DNA of 64,000 bases, taken from positions 1 to 64,000 of the forward strand of contig DAINBU010000010.1 in the NCBI GenBank assembly GCA_036732755.1. Reading direction: 5' to 3'. Source of the DNA: DASRRB01 sp036732755. Its GTDB lineage: Bacteria > Planctomycetota > B15-G4 > SIAN01. A program made the position numbers and the translations under genes. Shown piece by piece: positions 8,460 through 16,930 of this stretch. The notes under the pieces are model-generated. The model did not search any database. It saw nothing but the letters and a program-made list of their open reading frames with translations, and was not told the origin of the DNA. Each line of letters opens with the position of its first letter. The stretch's first letter is position 1.

Positions 8460-8981
8460 GTGAACCTCCCCCTGCTGCGCGCGGCGCTCGGAGCGCTGCT
8501 GCTGCTGGCGCCGCGGCAGGACCGGAGCGAATCCGCCGACCCCGGCCGGGAGACCTTCCTCACCACCGGATTCGAGCTCGGCGAGCGCGGCGCGATCACG
8601 CTGCGCTACCGGACCATCGCCTGGTCGCCCGACGCGTGGCGGGCGCTGCGCCGCGAGCCCGAGCAGCGCGAGCAGATGAACCGCCGCTTCGGCGTCGCGC
8701 TGCAGTCGGAGCTCAAGACGCCGATCGCGCTCTCGATCGGCGGGCGCCGCCTCGAACCGGGGAGCTGGCGCCTCGGCGTCGTGATGAACGAGGCGGGCGC
8801 CTTCGACCTGACGATCCTGGTCGACGGCGAGACGAAGCCGGTTCCGATGGACCTCTCCGAATCGCGCCACGTCTTCCCCTACCTCGCGTTCACGCTGGTG
8901 CCGGCGCAGGACGGGCTGTGCGCGGTCGTCTTCCAGTGGGGCACGGAGTACGGTCGCGTCGTGCTCGAGGCGGCGCGCTGA
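8460..8981 (+). CDS. small exported protein of unknown function (DUF2911-like pattern)
   Basis: This 173-residue protein has a hydrophobic N-terminus (LLRAALGALLLLAP) that looks like a signal sequence. The mature part is a compact beta-rich domain. The segment LEPGSWRLGVVMNEAGAFDLTILVDG resembles the core of DUF2911-type secreted proteins, but the match is from memory and weak. The GTG at 8460 has AGGCGG just upstream and lies seven bases after the AhpD-like gene, which suggests co-transcription. No catalytic residues are apparent. Confidence 0.5.
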   Translation: MNLPLLRAALGALLLLAPRQDRSESADPGRETFLTTGFELGERGAITLRYRTIAWSPDAWRALRREPEQREQMNRRFGVALQSELKTPIALSIGGRRLEPGSWRLGVVMNEAGAFDLTILVDGETKPVPMDLSESRHVFPYLAFTLVPAQDGLCAVVFQWGTEYGRVVLEAAR

Positions 8982-8985
8982 CGCA

Positions 8986-10332
8986 ATGGCGCTCGCCGCT
9001 GCCCCTCTCGACCTGCCGCTCTGGAGCGTCGTCCCCTTCGTCGCGCTGCTGCTCTCCATCGCGATCCTGCCGCTCGCCGCGCCGCGCTTCTGGGAGAGCC
9101 ACCGCAACAAGCTGATCGTCGCGCTCGTGTGCGGGGTGCCCGGCGCGATCTACGTCCAGCAGGTCGCGGCCGAGGCCGGCTTCGCGTTCGACGCCCGCCA
9201 TCCGCTGGTCGTCGCGCTGCTCGACTACGCCGAGTTCATGCTGCTGCTCTTCACGCTCTACGTCATCGCGGGCGGCGTGCGGATCGGCGGGACGCTGGCC
9301 GGCACGCCGACGGTGAACGCGGCGCTGCTCGCCGTCGGAGGGGTGCTCGCGTCGGTGGTCGGGACCACCGGCGCGTCGATGCTGCTCCTGCGGCCGCTGC
9401 TGCGCGCCAACGCGGTGCGCCGGAAGCGGTCGCACATCGTCGTCTTCTTCATCTTCGTGGTCTCGAACTGCGGCGGGCTGCTCACGCCGCTCGGCGATCC
9501 GCCGCTCTTCCTCGGCTTCATGAAGGGGGTGCCGTTCGACTGGACGCTGCGGCTCTTCGCGCCGTGGCTGCTGGTCAACGGCGTCCTGATCGTGCTGTTC
9601 CATTTCCTCGACTCGCACTACTTCCACCGCGAGGACGTCGAGGAGGCGCGTAGCGGCGGGCCCGACCTCGACGTCGCCGTCGAGCGCAGGCGGCGGCGAC
9701 TGCACGTCGAGGGGTGGGGGAACCTCGTGCTGCTGGCCGGGGTGGGGGGCACGCTCATCCTCGCGGGGACGGCGGAGTGGCCGGTGCTCGCGCAGGACGG
9801 GGCGCTGCTCGGGCTCGCGCTCGCGTCGCTCGCGTTCACGAAGAAGTCGATCCGGCGCGAGAACCAGTTCGAATACGGGCCGGTGGTCGAGGTCGCCGTG
9901 CTCTTCCTCGGGATCTTCCTCTCGATGATCCCGGCGCTCGTGATCCTGAACGAGCGCGGCGGCGAGCTCCCGCTCGCCGGTCCGCGCAGCTTCTTCTGGG
10001 CGACCGGGACGCTGTCGTCGTTCCTCGACAACGCGCCGACGTACCTCGCCTTCTCCTCGCTCGCGGCGGGGCTGAAGGGTGTGTCGTTGTAGGGACCCTT
10101 CCTGGCGTGCTTCCTCGAGCACGGCGGCGACGCGCCGGAGCTGCTCGCCGCGATCAGCTGCGGCGCCGTCTTCATGGGCGCGATGACCTACGTCGGCAAC
10201 GGACCGAACTTCATGGTGAAGGCGATCGCCGAGCAGCACGGCGTGAAGATGCCGTCGTTCTTCGGGTTCATGGCGTGGAGCTGCGGACTGCTGCTCCCGC
10301 TCCTCGCCGTCATGACGCTCGTCTGCTTCTGA
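8986..10332 (+). pseudogene. Na+/H+ antiporter of the NhaD/ArsB-like ion transporter superfamily, interrupted by one in-frame TAG
   Basis: Read through the stop, this is a 448-codon polytopic membrane protein with about 11-12 helices. It has the family motifs TPLGDPPLFLGF near residue 165 and a C-terminal FLDNAPTYLAF plus TYVGNGPNFMVKAIAE, which form the transport core. A TAG at 10090-10092 (codon 369, after GVSL) splits the frame. The remaining 79 codons continue in phase to the natural TGA at 10332, with the conserved NGPNF motif intact. A single base change or sequencing error is the simplest reason. The truncated product would lack the last helices and should not work. The gene starts five bases after the previous gene. 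Confidence 0.75.
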
Positions 10333-10335
10333 GCG

Positions 10336-11610
10336 TCACTCGCCGCCGCCGCCGGCCGGCTCCGGCGCCTCCGCGGCCTCCGCCGCGTCGGCGGCTCCCT
10401 CGTCCGCGTTCTTGGTGATCTCGGCCACGACGTTCGTCGCGTAGCAGCCGCGCGGCAGGAAGAAGCGCAGCACCAGGCCGTGCTCGTGCGGCGCGACCTC
10501 GGCGTCGCGCAGCGCGAAGCGGTACGCGCGCCGCTCGCCGCGCAGGTGGAGGTCGCGGAACGGCTGGCGCCCCTCCTCCGGATCGAGCTCTTCGGCGTCG
10601 AAGATCGCGCGCTCGAGGCGCGCCGCCGCGCCGCGCGCCGGCAGCAGCCCCGGCCCGAAGAGCGGGCCGGCCGCGCTGATCTCGAAGCGGTCGGCGCGCG
10701 CCTGCTCGCGCGCCGCGTCGTCGACTACCGACGTGCGGCCGCTCGCGTGGTCGACCACGACGTCGCCGTCGAGCAGGCGGCCGAAGTCGCGGCCGCTCTC
10801 GCCGAAGCGCGCCTCGAGGCAGCGGTTGAAGACGTGCGACTGGTAGGCCGACAGGAAGAGCAGCCGCATCCGCTTGGGCAGCCGCGCGAGCGCGCGCACC
10901 GGATCGCGGTGCGCGAGCCAGGCGCGCAGCACCGCCGCCTCCGCGCGCAGCCGGCCGGGATAGGCGTCCGCCGCCTCGACGTAACGCGCTTCGTCGAACA
11001 GCGTCCGCGCGGCGCGGATGCGCGGGTCGTGCTCGCGCGGGCTCGGCCGGCCGAGGTAGATCGCCAGCGCCTCGTCGCCTTCGTCGCGCACGAGCGCGCG
11101 CCCGAGCCGGTCGCCGTCGCCCTTCGTCCCGAAGCGCTGCGCGCCGAACCAGTTCGGGACGCCGCTCTCGGCGAGCACCGCGAGGATCGCGCGCGCCCGT
11201 TCGAGCGCGCCCTCGCCCGTGCCGCGCAGTACGATTTCGAAGCGGTTGCCCGCTAGCTCGCCGGTGCGCAGCTTCGTCGCGTGGCGGACGCGCTCGCGGA
11301 TCGCGAGCCACGGGTGGGCGAACCGGTCGAGCCGCTCTTCGAGGCCCGCCGGCAGCGAGAGCCACTGCGTCGCGACGGCGCGTGCGTCCTTGATCCCGGC
11401 GAAGCCGACGTCGCGCTCCGGGATGCGCAGCGCGCGGCAGAGATGGCCGACCGCCTCGTGCGTCGACATGCCGCGCTTCTCGACGCGGATCAGGAGCTGG
11501 GCACCGGCGCCGCTCGGCGGCGCGAGCAGCACCTCGTCGACGCGGAAGTCCTCCGGCTGCGACTTGCAGACGCCGCCCGTGCCGGGCAGGTCGGCGGTGA
11601 GCCACTTCAC
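10336..11610 (-). CDS. truD: tRNA pseudouridine(13) synthase TruD
   Basis: The 424-residue protein has the TruD signatures: VGFAGIKDARAVATQW with the catalytic Asp in the KD pair, NRFEIVLRG, VPNWFGAQRFG, and the C-terminal GCYATNVVAEITKN. TruD modifies U13 of tRNA. It is longer than E. coli TruD (about 350 residues), mainly through an insertion before the C-terminal domain and an Ala/Glu-rich tail (residues 395-424). It starts at GTG 11610 with no in-frame ATG nearby and no clear ribosome site. It converges on the broken antiporter gene with only three bases between the stops. Confidence 0.88.
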   Translation of the reverse strand: MKWLTADLPGTGGVCKSQPEDFRVDEVLLAPPSGAGAQLLIRVEKRGMSTHEAVGHLCRALRIPERDVGFAGIKDARAVATQWLSLPAGLEERLDRFAHPWLAIRERVRHATKLRTGELAGNRFEIVLRGTGEGALERARAILAVLAESGVPNWFGAQRFGTKGDGDRLGRALVRDEGDEALAIYLGRPSPREHDPRIRAARTLFDEARYVEAADAYPGRLRAEAAVLRAWLAHRDPVRALARLPKRMRLLFLSAYQSHVFNRCLEARFGESGRDFGRLLDGDVVVDHASGRTSVVDDAAREQARADRFEISAAGPLFGPGLLPARGAAARLERAIFDAEELDPEEGRQPFRDLHLRGERRAYRFALRDAEVAPHEHGLVLRFFLPRGCYATNVVAEITKNADEGAADAAEAAEAPEPAGGGGE

Positions 11611-11647
11611 GGGCGCGTGCCGGACGGGAGGATGGACGCGGGGAAAA

Positions 11648-11761
11648 AGAAAAGGTTCAAGGCCCGTATCTCACGTTCTTAAGGGAAGCCTGCGCAGACA
11701 GGCGCCCGATAAGAAATGAAGCCTGGTGAGAGCGTGAGGATCCGGACCCTGAACCTTCTTT
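11648..11761 (-). terminator. long imperfect stem-loop with U-rich tail between the HAD gene and truD
   Basis: Bases 11648-11681 pair with 11727-11761 over roughly 30 positions with four mismatches and one bulge. The 45-base loop holds a second stem, GCCTG-cgcaga-CAGGC, at 11688-11703. On the minus strand the structure ends in TTTTCTTTTT, as in an intrinsic terminator. It lies between the stop of the HAD gene (11885) and the start of truD (11610), so it could end the HAD transcript or act as a leader element for truD. It is unusually large for a simple terminator. Confidence 0.55.
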
Positions 11762-11884
11762 GTCGCGCAGTCATTCGCCGACGCCGATCTTTGCGAATTC
11801 GCGCGTTGCGTCGTCGTGGTGCCGGACCGGCCGTCGACAGCGGAGGATCGTAGCGGCGCCCGCGCGCGGCGGCCAGTTTCCCTC

Positions 11885-12571
11885 TCACCCGGGCGGATTC
11901 CCGTCGACGAGGTCGGCCAGAGGGGCGAGTGTCGACCACGCCGAGGCGTCGCGGCCGCTGCGGTCGAGCAGCGCGGCGCGCAGCCCGGCGGCGCGCGCCC
12001 CTTCGAAGTCCTTGACGCGGTCGTCGCCCACGTGCAGCGCCGCCTCGGCCGGGACGCCGAGCCGCGCGAGGGCGAGGGTGAAGATCCCGGGAGCGGGCTT
12101 CTCGACCTCCGCGCGGCCCGAGCTCACGACGGCGTCGAAGCGCGACGCCAGCCCGAGCCCGTCGAGGAGCGCGTCGAGCGTCGGCGACCAGTTGCTCACG
12201 ACGGCGAGACGCAGTCCGGCGCGCCGCAGCTTCTCGAGCAGCGGCGGGACCTCGTCGAAGACGCGGAAGCTCGCCGCGTTCGCGAAGGCGTCGAAGAGGT
12301 CGGGCGCGACGCCGGGCGGCAGCGCCGGCGCGCCGGCGCGCGCGAAGACCTCGGCGATGAAGCGCTCGAACCACGGCCGCGTGTAGCGGAAGCCCCCGCC
12401 GGCCCGGACCGGGAGCGCGGCGTGGACCTCGGCCATCGCCCGTCCGATCGCCGCCTCGTCGCAGGCGAGGCCGTGGCGCCGCGCGACGTCGGCGTACATG
12501 CGGGGACGCGGCCGCCGTTCGACGAAGAGGGTGCCGCCGGCGTCGAGCAGGACGGCGCGCAGAGGCGACAC
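11885..12571 (-). CDS. HAD-superfamily hydrolase
   Basis: This 228-residue protein has the four HAD motifs: LLDAGGTLF (motif I; note Ala-Gly where DxD is usual, so the general acid Asp is replaced), VSNWS (motif II), the VEKPAPGIF lysine (motif III), and HVGDDRVKDFEGARAAG (motif IV). It looks like a phosphoglycolate-phosphatase or haloacid-dehalogenase-type enzyme with a helical cap at residues 15-95. The missing second Asp in motif I also occurs in dehalogenases and some eukaryotic HDHD3-like proteins, so activity is uncertain. The GTG at 12571 has GGAGAG seven bases upstream. It is divergent from the TPR lipoprotein gene with 30 bases between. Confidence 0.8.
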   Translation of the reverse strand: MSPLRAVLLDAGGTLFVERRPRPRMYADVARRHGLACDEAAIGRAMAEVHAALPVRAGGGFRYTRPWFERFIAEVFARAGAPALPPGVAPDLFDAFANAASFRVFDEVPPLLEKLRRAGLRLAVVSNWSPTLDALLDGLGLASRFDAVVSSGRAEVEKPAPGIFTLALARLGVPAEAALHVGDDRVKDFEGARAAGLRAALLDRSGRDASAWSTLAPLADLVDGNPPG

Positions 12572-12601
12572 GGTGCGGCTCTCCGTGCAGAATGGCGCGC
12601 C

Positions 12602-13444
12602 ATGATGGCGCCGCGGAAGGTCGGGGAATCTAGCCGGCGAGGGCTGCTGCTCGCGCTCGCGTTCGCGCTGCAGGTCGCGGGCTGCTCGTCGCCGCCGCCG
12701 GCGACCCTCCCGCCGGAGGAGGAGCGCCTGGCGGAGCTCCGCGCGCTCGAGAGCGCGCACCGCTTCCGCGCCGCGCTCGCGAAGACCGACGAGTGGCTCG
12801 CGGGCGCGCCCGACGACGCGGCGGCGCTCGCGTGGAAGACGCGGCTCCTGCGGCAGCTCGGCGACGAGCGGCGCGCCCTCGAGGTCGTGCAGGCGCGCCG
12901 CGCGAAGGCGCCGCGCGACGCCGCGCTCGCCTACGAGGAGGGCGAGTTGCTCGCCCACGTCGGGCTCGACGACCGCGCGCTCGCCGCGTTCGACGAGGCG
13001 CGCGCGCTCGCGCCCGACGACGCGCTTCCCGCCGTCGCCGCCGCCGCGCTGCTGCTCTCGAAGAAGCGACCCGACGCCGCCGGCGCGCAGCAGCGCCTCG
13101 CGCCGTTCCTCGACGGCCCGCATGCGTCGGCGGAGGCGCGCTTCCATTAGGGGCTCGCGCTCGAGGCCGCGGGCGCCGCCGCCGGCGCGCGCGTTGCCTG
13201 GGAGCGCGCGCTCGAGCTCGAGCCGCTGCACGTGCCGTCGATGCGCAACCTCGCGCTGCTCGCCGAGCAGGGCGGCGACGCGCCGGGCGCCCTCGTCCTC
13301 TGGCGCAGGGTGAAGCGCAGCGCGAGCCCGCTCGACGCGAAGTTCGTGCAGGAGGTCGACGCGAAGATCGCGGCGCTGAAGGCGCGGGTCGAGAAGGTCG
13401 AGCCGCCGGCGAAGGACGCGAATGCAGCGGCGCCGAAGGGATGA
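12602..13444 (+). pseudogene. TPR lipoprotein interrupted by one in-frame TAG
   Basis: The first 182 codons give a signal sequence with lipobox LQVAGC (Cys near residue 26) followed by TPR-like helix pairs (ALAYEEGELLAHVGLDDRALAAFDEA and similar). At 13148-13150 a TAG follows RFH. Reading on in the same phase gives GLALEAAG, WERALELEPLHVPSM and further TPR helices up to the TGA at 13444. A leucine (FHLGLALEAAG) would be expected at the stop, so TTG to TAG is a plausible single change. Full length would be 280 residues. Function is unknown beyond a scaffold in the envelope. Confidence 0.65.
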
Positions 13445-13469
13445 TCGACTGCGAAGGAACGTCTCGCGC

Positions 13470-13546
13470 GGGCCCGTAGCTCAACAGGTCAGAGCGGCCG
13501 ACTCATAATCGGCTGGTACCAGGTTCGAGTCCTGGCGGGCCCACCA
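13470..13546 (+). tRNA. tRNA-Ile2 (CAT anticodon)
   Basis: The cloverleaf is complete: acceptor GGGCCCG/CGGGCCC, D arm GCTC...GAGC, anticodon stem GCCGA/TCGGC with loop CTCATAA, T arm CCAGG-TTCGAGT-CCTGG, and an encoded ACCA end. CAT could mean Met, but the GAC-TCATAA-TCG arrangement matches bacterial tRNA-Ile2, in which TilS changes the anticodon C to lysidine so that it reads AUA. It starts 25 bases after the TPR gene and may be transcribed from a promoter within it. Confidence 0.85.
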
Positions 13547-13576
13547 TTCCACGACCTCGTCGCGCCGGCGGTCGCG

Positions 13577-14212
13577 TCACCGCCCCAGCCGCGCGAAGTG
13601 CTCGATCAGGACGACGTAGGCGTTGCGGTCGAGCGCGTTCGGGCGCAGGAACTCGACGGGGTAGCCCGGCGTGCCGAGGAACGGGCGCAGGACCCACGCG
13701 AGCTGGATCGAGAAGAAGACGTAGAGCACGGCCCAGCTCGCGAGCGTGATGCGGTGGCGGGAGTCGCGCTGCAGCAGCGGGGCGTAGTGGCGGCGCAGCA
13801 CGACGTGGCCGACCGCGGCGGCGACGGCGAAGAGGAGGCCGTCGGCGAGCGTGAGGAAGTAGCCGTTGCCGCTGCTGACGAAAGCGAAGACGACGAGCGG
13901 CGAAAGAGCGCCGAGCGCGACGGCGAGCGCGGCCTGCGCCGCCCACAGTCCGCGGCACGCGGCGCGGAAGTCGGCGGCGAGGCCGAGCACGGCGTGCAGC
14001 ACGTAGAAGTTGGGCAGCGTGACGACGCACGAGCAGAGCAGCAGGAGCGGGATCTTGACCGCCGAGTAGAGCGCGAGCACCGGCTCGCCCGACGACGCGC
14101 CGAGCGCGAGCCCGTGCAGCGCGCCGCCCGCGACCGCCAGCGCGACGCAGTCGCGCACGGTCGCCGCCTCGCCGTGCAGCACCGATCGCATCGCGGCGGC
14201 GGCGGAGGTCAC
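13577..14212 (-). CDS. multi-pass membrane protein, paralogue of the next upstream gene
   Basis: The 211-residue protein has about six hydrophobic helices and ends with WVLRPFLGTPGYPVEFLRP, then NALDRNAYVVL. The neighbouring gene at 14217-14948 has the same architecture and the same WxLRPFLGxPGxP signature, so the two are tandem paralogues. I recall this signature from uncharacterised planctomycete and cyanobacterial membrane proteins, some of which carry doubtful 'WH2' labels. The role is unknown. The GTG at 14212 lies four bases after the TAG of the upstream gene, so the two are co-translated. Confidence 0.6.
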   Translation of the reverse strand: MTSAAAAMRSVLHGEAATVRDCVALAVAGGALHGLALGASSGEPVLALYSAVKIPLLLLCSCVVTLPNFYVLHAVLGLAADFRAACRGLWAAQAALAVALGALSPLVVFAFVSSGNGYFLTLADGLLFAVAAAVGHVVLRRHYAPLLQRDSRHRITLASWAVLYVFFSIQLAWVLRPFLGTPGYPVEFLRPNALDRNAYVVLIEHFARLGR

Positions 14213-14216
14213 GGCG

Positions 14217-14948
14217 CTACCCGTGGTGCAGCAGCCGACTCAGGGCGAGGAGCAGGCCGGAGAGGACGTTGCCGTCGCGCGGACAGAACCAGGCGAAGGG
14301 CTGGCCCGGCTCGCCGAGGAACGGCCGCAGCAGCCACCCCATCTGCGCGCCGACGGTCCCGTAGAGCAGGCACCAGACCGTGAGGAGCCGCTGGCCCGGC
14401 GGCGGCTTGGCATCGGGCTCCTTCTGCAGCTGCGCCTTCGCGTTCCGGTGCAGCACGCGCAGCGAGAGCAGGCCGCCGACCGCGCAGAACAGCACGTGGA
14501 GCAGGAGCAGGAACGGGTAGCTCTCGGTGCTGACCGCGAAGAACGCGAAGACCGGCCCGAGGCTCGCCAGCACGGCCAGGTGGACGACGACCGCGGAGAG
14601 GAGCCGCCGCAGCGCCGCCATCCCGCCGAGCGGCGACTTCATCAGCGTCGCGAACACGTAGAGCGACGGAAAGGTCACGAGCAGCGTGAGCCCGAACAGG
14701 AGCGGCAGCTTGAGCGCGGCGCACAGCATCTGCAGCGCCGGCCGGTCGCCGCGGTGGCTGAGCCCGTAGGCGCCGAGGCTCGCGCCGTAGATCGCGCCGA
14801 GCAGGAGCGCGAGGCCGATCAGCCGGCGGCTGCGGGAGTGGACGCGCGCGGGGCCGGACGCCGCTTCGTCGACGGCGGAACCGCGCAGGACGAGGTCGAG
14901 AGTGTGCAGGAGGTCCGACCGGACGGGGAGGTCGGTGCTGTTCGACAT
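14217..14948 (-). CDS. multi-pass membrane protein, first of two tandem paralogues
   Basis: This 243-residue protein has a 40-residue soluble N-terminus and then six hydrophobic helices. Its C-terminal signature WLLRPFLGEPGQPFAWF corresponds to the one in the protein encoded just downstream. Conserved helix pairs (ALKLPLLFGLTLLVTFPSLYV against AVKIPLLLLCSCVVTLPNFYV) confirm the paralogy. It may form a heteromer with its partner. The stop is TAG. No enzymatic motif is visible. Confidence 0.6.
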   Translation of the reverse strand: MSNSTDLPVRSDLLHTLDLVLRGSAVDEAASGPARVHSRSRRLIGLALLLGAIYGASLGAYGLSHRGDRPALQMLCAALKLPLLFGLTLLVTFPSLYVFATLMKSPLGGMAALRRLLSAVVVHLAVLASLGPVFAFFAVSTESYPFLLLLHVLFCAVGGLLSLRVLHRNAKAQLQKEPDAKPPPGQRLLTVWCLLYGTVGAQMGWLLRPFLGEPGQPFAWFCPRDGNVLSGLLLALSRLLHHG

Positions 14949-15027
14949 GGCCGCGGAGTCTCGTGGCTCCGCCGCGCAACGTCAATGGGTCCGCGCCCGC
15001 GTGCGCCCGGCCCGGCCGGCCACCCCG

Positions 15028-16434
15028 TCAGTGCCTGCCGTTCGCCCCCGACAGCTCCTTCACGAGCTCGCCCACCACGCCCTTCGCGTCGCCGAAGAGC
15101 ATGTAGGTCCGATCCAGGAAATAGAGCGCGTTGTCGATGCCGGCGAAGCCGGGGTTCTTGCTGCGCTTGATCGCGAAGACGGTCTTCGCCTTGTCGGCGT
15201 CGATGATCGGCATGCCGTAGATGGGGCTGGACTTGTTGGTGCGCGCGGCGGGGTTCACGACGTCGTTCGCGCCGATCACGAGCGCGACGTCGCACTGCGG
15301 CATGTCGGGGTTGATCTCGTCCATCTCGATCAGGTCGCTGTAGGGGACGTCGGCCTCGGCGAGCAGCACGTTCATGTGGCCCGGCATGCGGCCGGCGACC
15401 GGGTGGACCGCGAACTTGACCGAGATGCCGCGCTTCACCAGCTGGTCGCGCAGCTCGCGGACGCGGTGCTGCGCCTGCGCGACCGCCATCCCGTAGCCCG
15501 GGATGATCACGACGTTCTGCGCCTGCTCGAGTACCTGCGCCGCACCCTCGACCGTCTCGGACTTGTAGACGCCCTGCTCGTTGGCCGACGCCTCGGGGGT
15601 CACCTGCCCGAACGCGCCGAACAGCACGTTGGTGAACGAGCGGTTCATCGCGCGGCACATGATGATCGAGAGGATCAGGCCGCTCGAGCCGTCGAGCGCG
15701 CCCGCCGTGATCAACAGCTTGTTGTCGAGCACGAACCCCATCGCGACGGCGGAGAGCCCCGCGTACGCGTTCAGGATCGAGATCACGGTCGGCATGTCGG
15801 CGCCGCCGATCGGGATGATCAGCAGCACGCCGAACGCGAGCGCGAGCGCGACGATCAGCGGGAAGCAGACCGCCGAGAGCCCGCCGGTCGGGTCGGCCAC
15901 GACGACCACGCCGAGCGCGACGGCGAGCACCATCAGCCCGACGTTCGAGACGTTCTGGAACTTGTAGGTCACCGGCCGCTGCGGGATCCAGCGGACACCC
16001 TGCAGCTTGCCGGCGGCCATCAGGCTGCCGGTGAAGGTGAGGAAGCCGAGGATCACCTCGACCACGATCGCGCCCATGCGGAACGGCGTCGCCGCGGCGC
16101 CCCCCTCGCCGACCCAGACGTAGTACTTGGCGACGCCGACCAGCCCGGCGGCGAGCCCGCCGAAGGCGTGCGACAGCGCGGTCCGCTGCGGCACTGCCGT
16201 GATCGGCACGCGCGAGAGCGGGACGCCGACCACGAAGCCGGCGACGAGCGCGGCCACGATCCACCCGTGGTGCGTCACCTCGGACTGGACCCAGGTCGCC
16301 AGGATCGCGAGCACCATGGCGAGCACGCCGGCGGTCACGCCGCGCCGCGCGCTCTTGGGGTCGTTCATCCAGTAGAGCGAGAAGACGAAGAGCACGGTCG
16401 CGGCGACGTACGCGAGCTGGATCAGGGCGGGCAT
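15028..16434 (-). CDS. pntB: NAD(P) transhydrogenase subunit beta (proton-translocating)
   Basis: The 468-residue protein has about eight membrane helices (residues 1-270) with typical dII residues such as GGADMPTVISILNAYAGLSAVAMGF. The NADP-binding dIII domain follows, with VIIPGYGMAVAQAQH, HPVAGRMPGHMNVLLAEA, GANDVVNPAA and a C-terminal RSKNPGFAGIDN loop. It couples hydride transfer between NADH and NADP to proton flow. The ATG at 16434 overlaps the pntA2 stop by one base (TGATG); a GTG at 16437 is also possible. The order pntA1-pntA2-pntB is that of the three-subunit enzyme. Confidence 0.93.
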   Translation of the reverse strand: MPALIQLAYVAATVLFVFSLYWMNDPKSARRGVTAGVLAMVLAILATWVQSEVTHHGWIVAALVAGFVVGVPLSRVPITAVPQRTALSHAFGGLAAGLVGVAKYYVWVGEGGAAATPFRMGAIVVEVILGFLTFTGSLMAAGKLQGVRWIPQRPVTYKFQNVSNVGLMVLAVALGVVVVADPTGGLSAVCFPLIVALALAFGVLLIIPIGGADMPTVISILNAYAGLSAVAMGFVLDNKLLITAGALDGSSGLILSIIMCRAMNRSFTNVLFGAFGQVTPEASANEQGVYKSETVEGAAQVLEQAQNVVIIPGYGMAVAQAQHRVRELRDQLVKRGISVKFAVHPVAGRMPGHMNVLLAEADVPYSDLIEMDEINPDMPQCDVALVIGANDVVNPAARTNKSSPIYGMPIIDADKAKTVFAIKRSKNPGFAGIDNALYFLDRTYMLFGDAKGVVGELVKELSGANGRH

Positions 16435-16895
16435 CACGGCTTCGCCCCGTCCTGCTTCGCAGGGACGTCGGGCCGCTTGAACATCTTCAGCATGCGGTCG
16501 GTGATCATGAAGCCGCTGACGATGTTGGTCATCGACGCGAACAGCGCGATCGCGCCGAGCACCCGGATCGAGGTGGGGTGGTCGCCGCCGGTGACCAGGA
16601 TCGAGCCGACCACGGCGATCGCGGAGATCGCGTTGGTGAGCGACATGAGCGGCGTGTGCAGCAGGCGCGAGACGCGGGCGATCGCGCCGATGCCGATGAA
16701 CGTCGAGAGCACGAAGACGAAGACGAGCGACCAGTAGTCGGGCGTCGCGGCGGGCTCGGCCGCCTTCTCCGCGCTCGCGGCGATGGCGTCGGGAGCGGCG
16801 GCGAGGGAGACGACGAGGAAGGCGGCGAGCAGCCCGGGCGCGGTCGCGAGCGCACGCCGCGGCGCGACGGGGAGGCGGGGGGATCGACGCGGCAT
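16434..16895 (-). CDS. NAD(P) transhydrogenase subunit alpha part 2, with N-terminal signal-like extension
   Basis: The 153-residue protein carries the helices of the PntA membrane part, including RVSRLLHTPLMSLTNAISAI and the closing MLKMFKRPD. Compared with usual PntA2 proteins it has about 45 extra N-terminal residues: basic residues, a hydrophobic run (GLLAAFLVVSLAAAP), then an Ala/Glu-rich linker, which together look like a signal peptide. The start is uncertain. The ATG at 16895 is used here, while a GTG at 16934 would overlap the pntA1 stop as GTGA but has no ribosome site. Confidence 0.85.
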   Translation of the reverse strand: MPRRSPRLPVAPRRALATAPGLLAAFLVVSLAAAPDAIAASAEKAAEPAATPDYWSLVFVFVLSTFIGIGAIARVSRLLHTPLMSLTNAISAIAVVGSILVTGGDHPTSIRVLGAIALFASMTNIVSGFMITDRMLKMFKRPDVPAKQDGAKP

Positions 16896-16930
16896 GGGGG
16901 CGGGGTACTCCGGCGGCGGCGCGCGCGCGA

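Noticed and set aside
10090..13150. Genome-wide reassignment of TAG to an amino acid
   Set aside because: TAG is the natural final stop of several intact genes here (3173, 14217, 19110, 23158, 26235, 29102 and 39065 regions), so it is a normal stop codon; only local read-through or errors remain.
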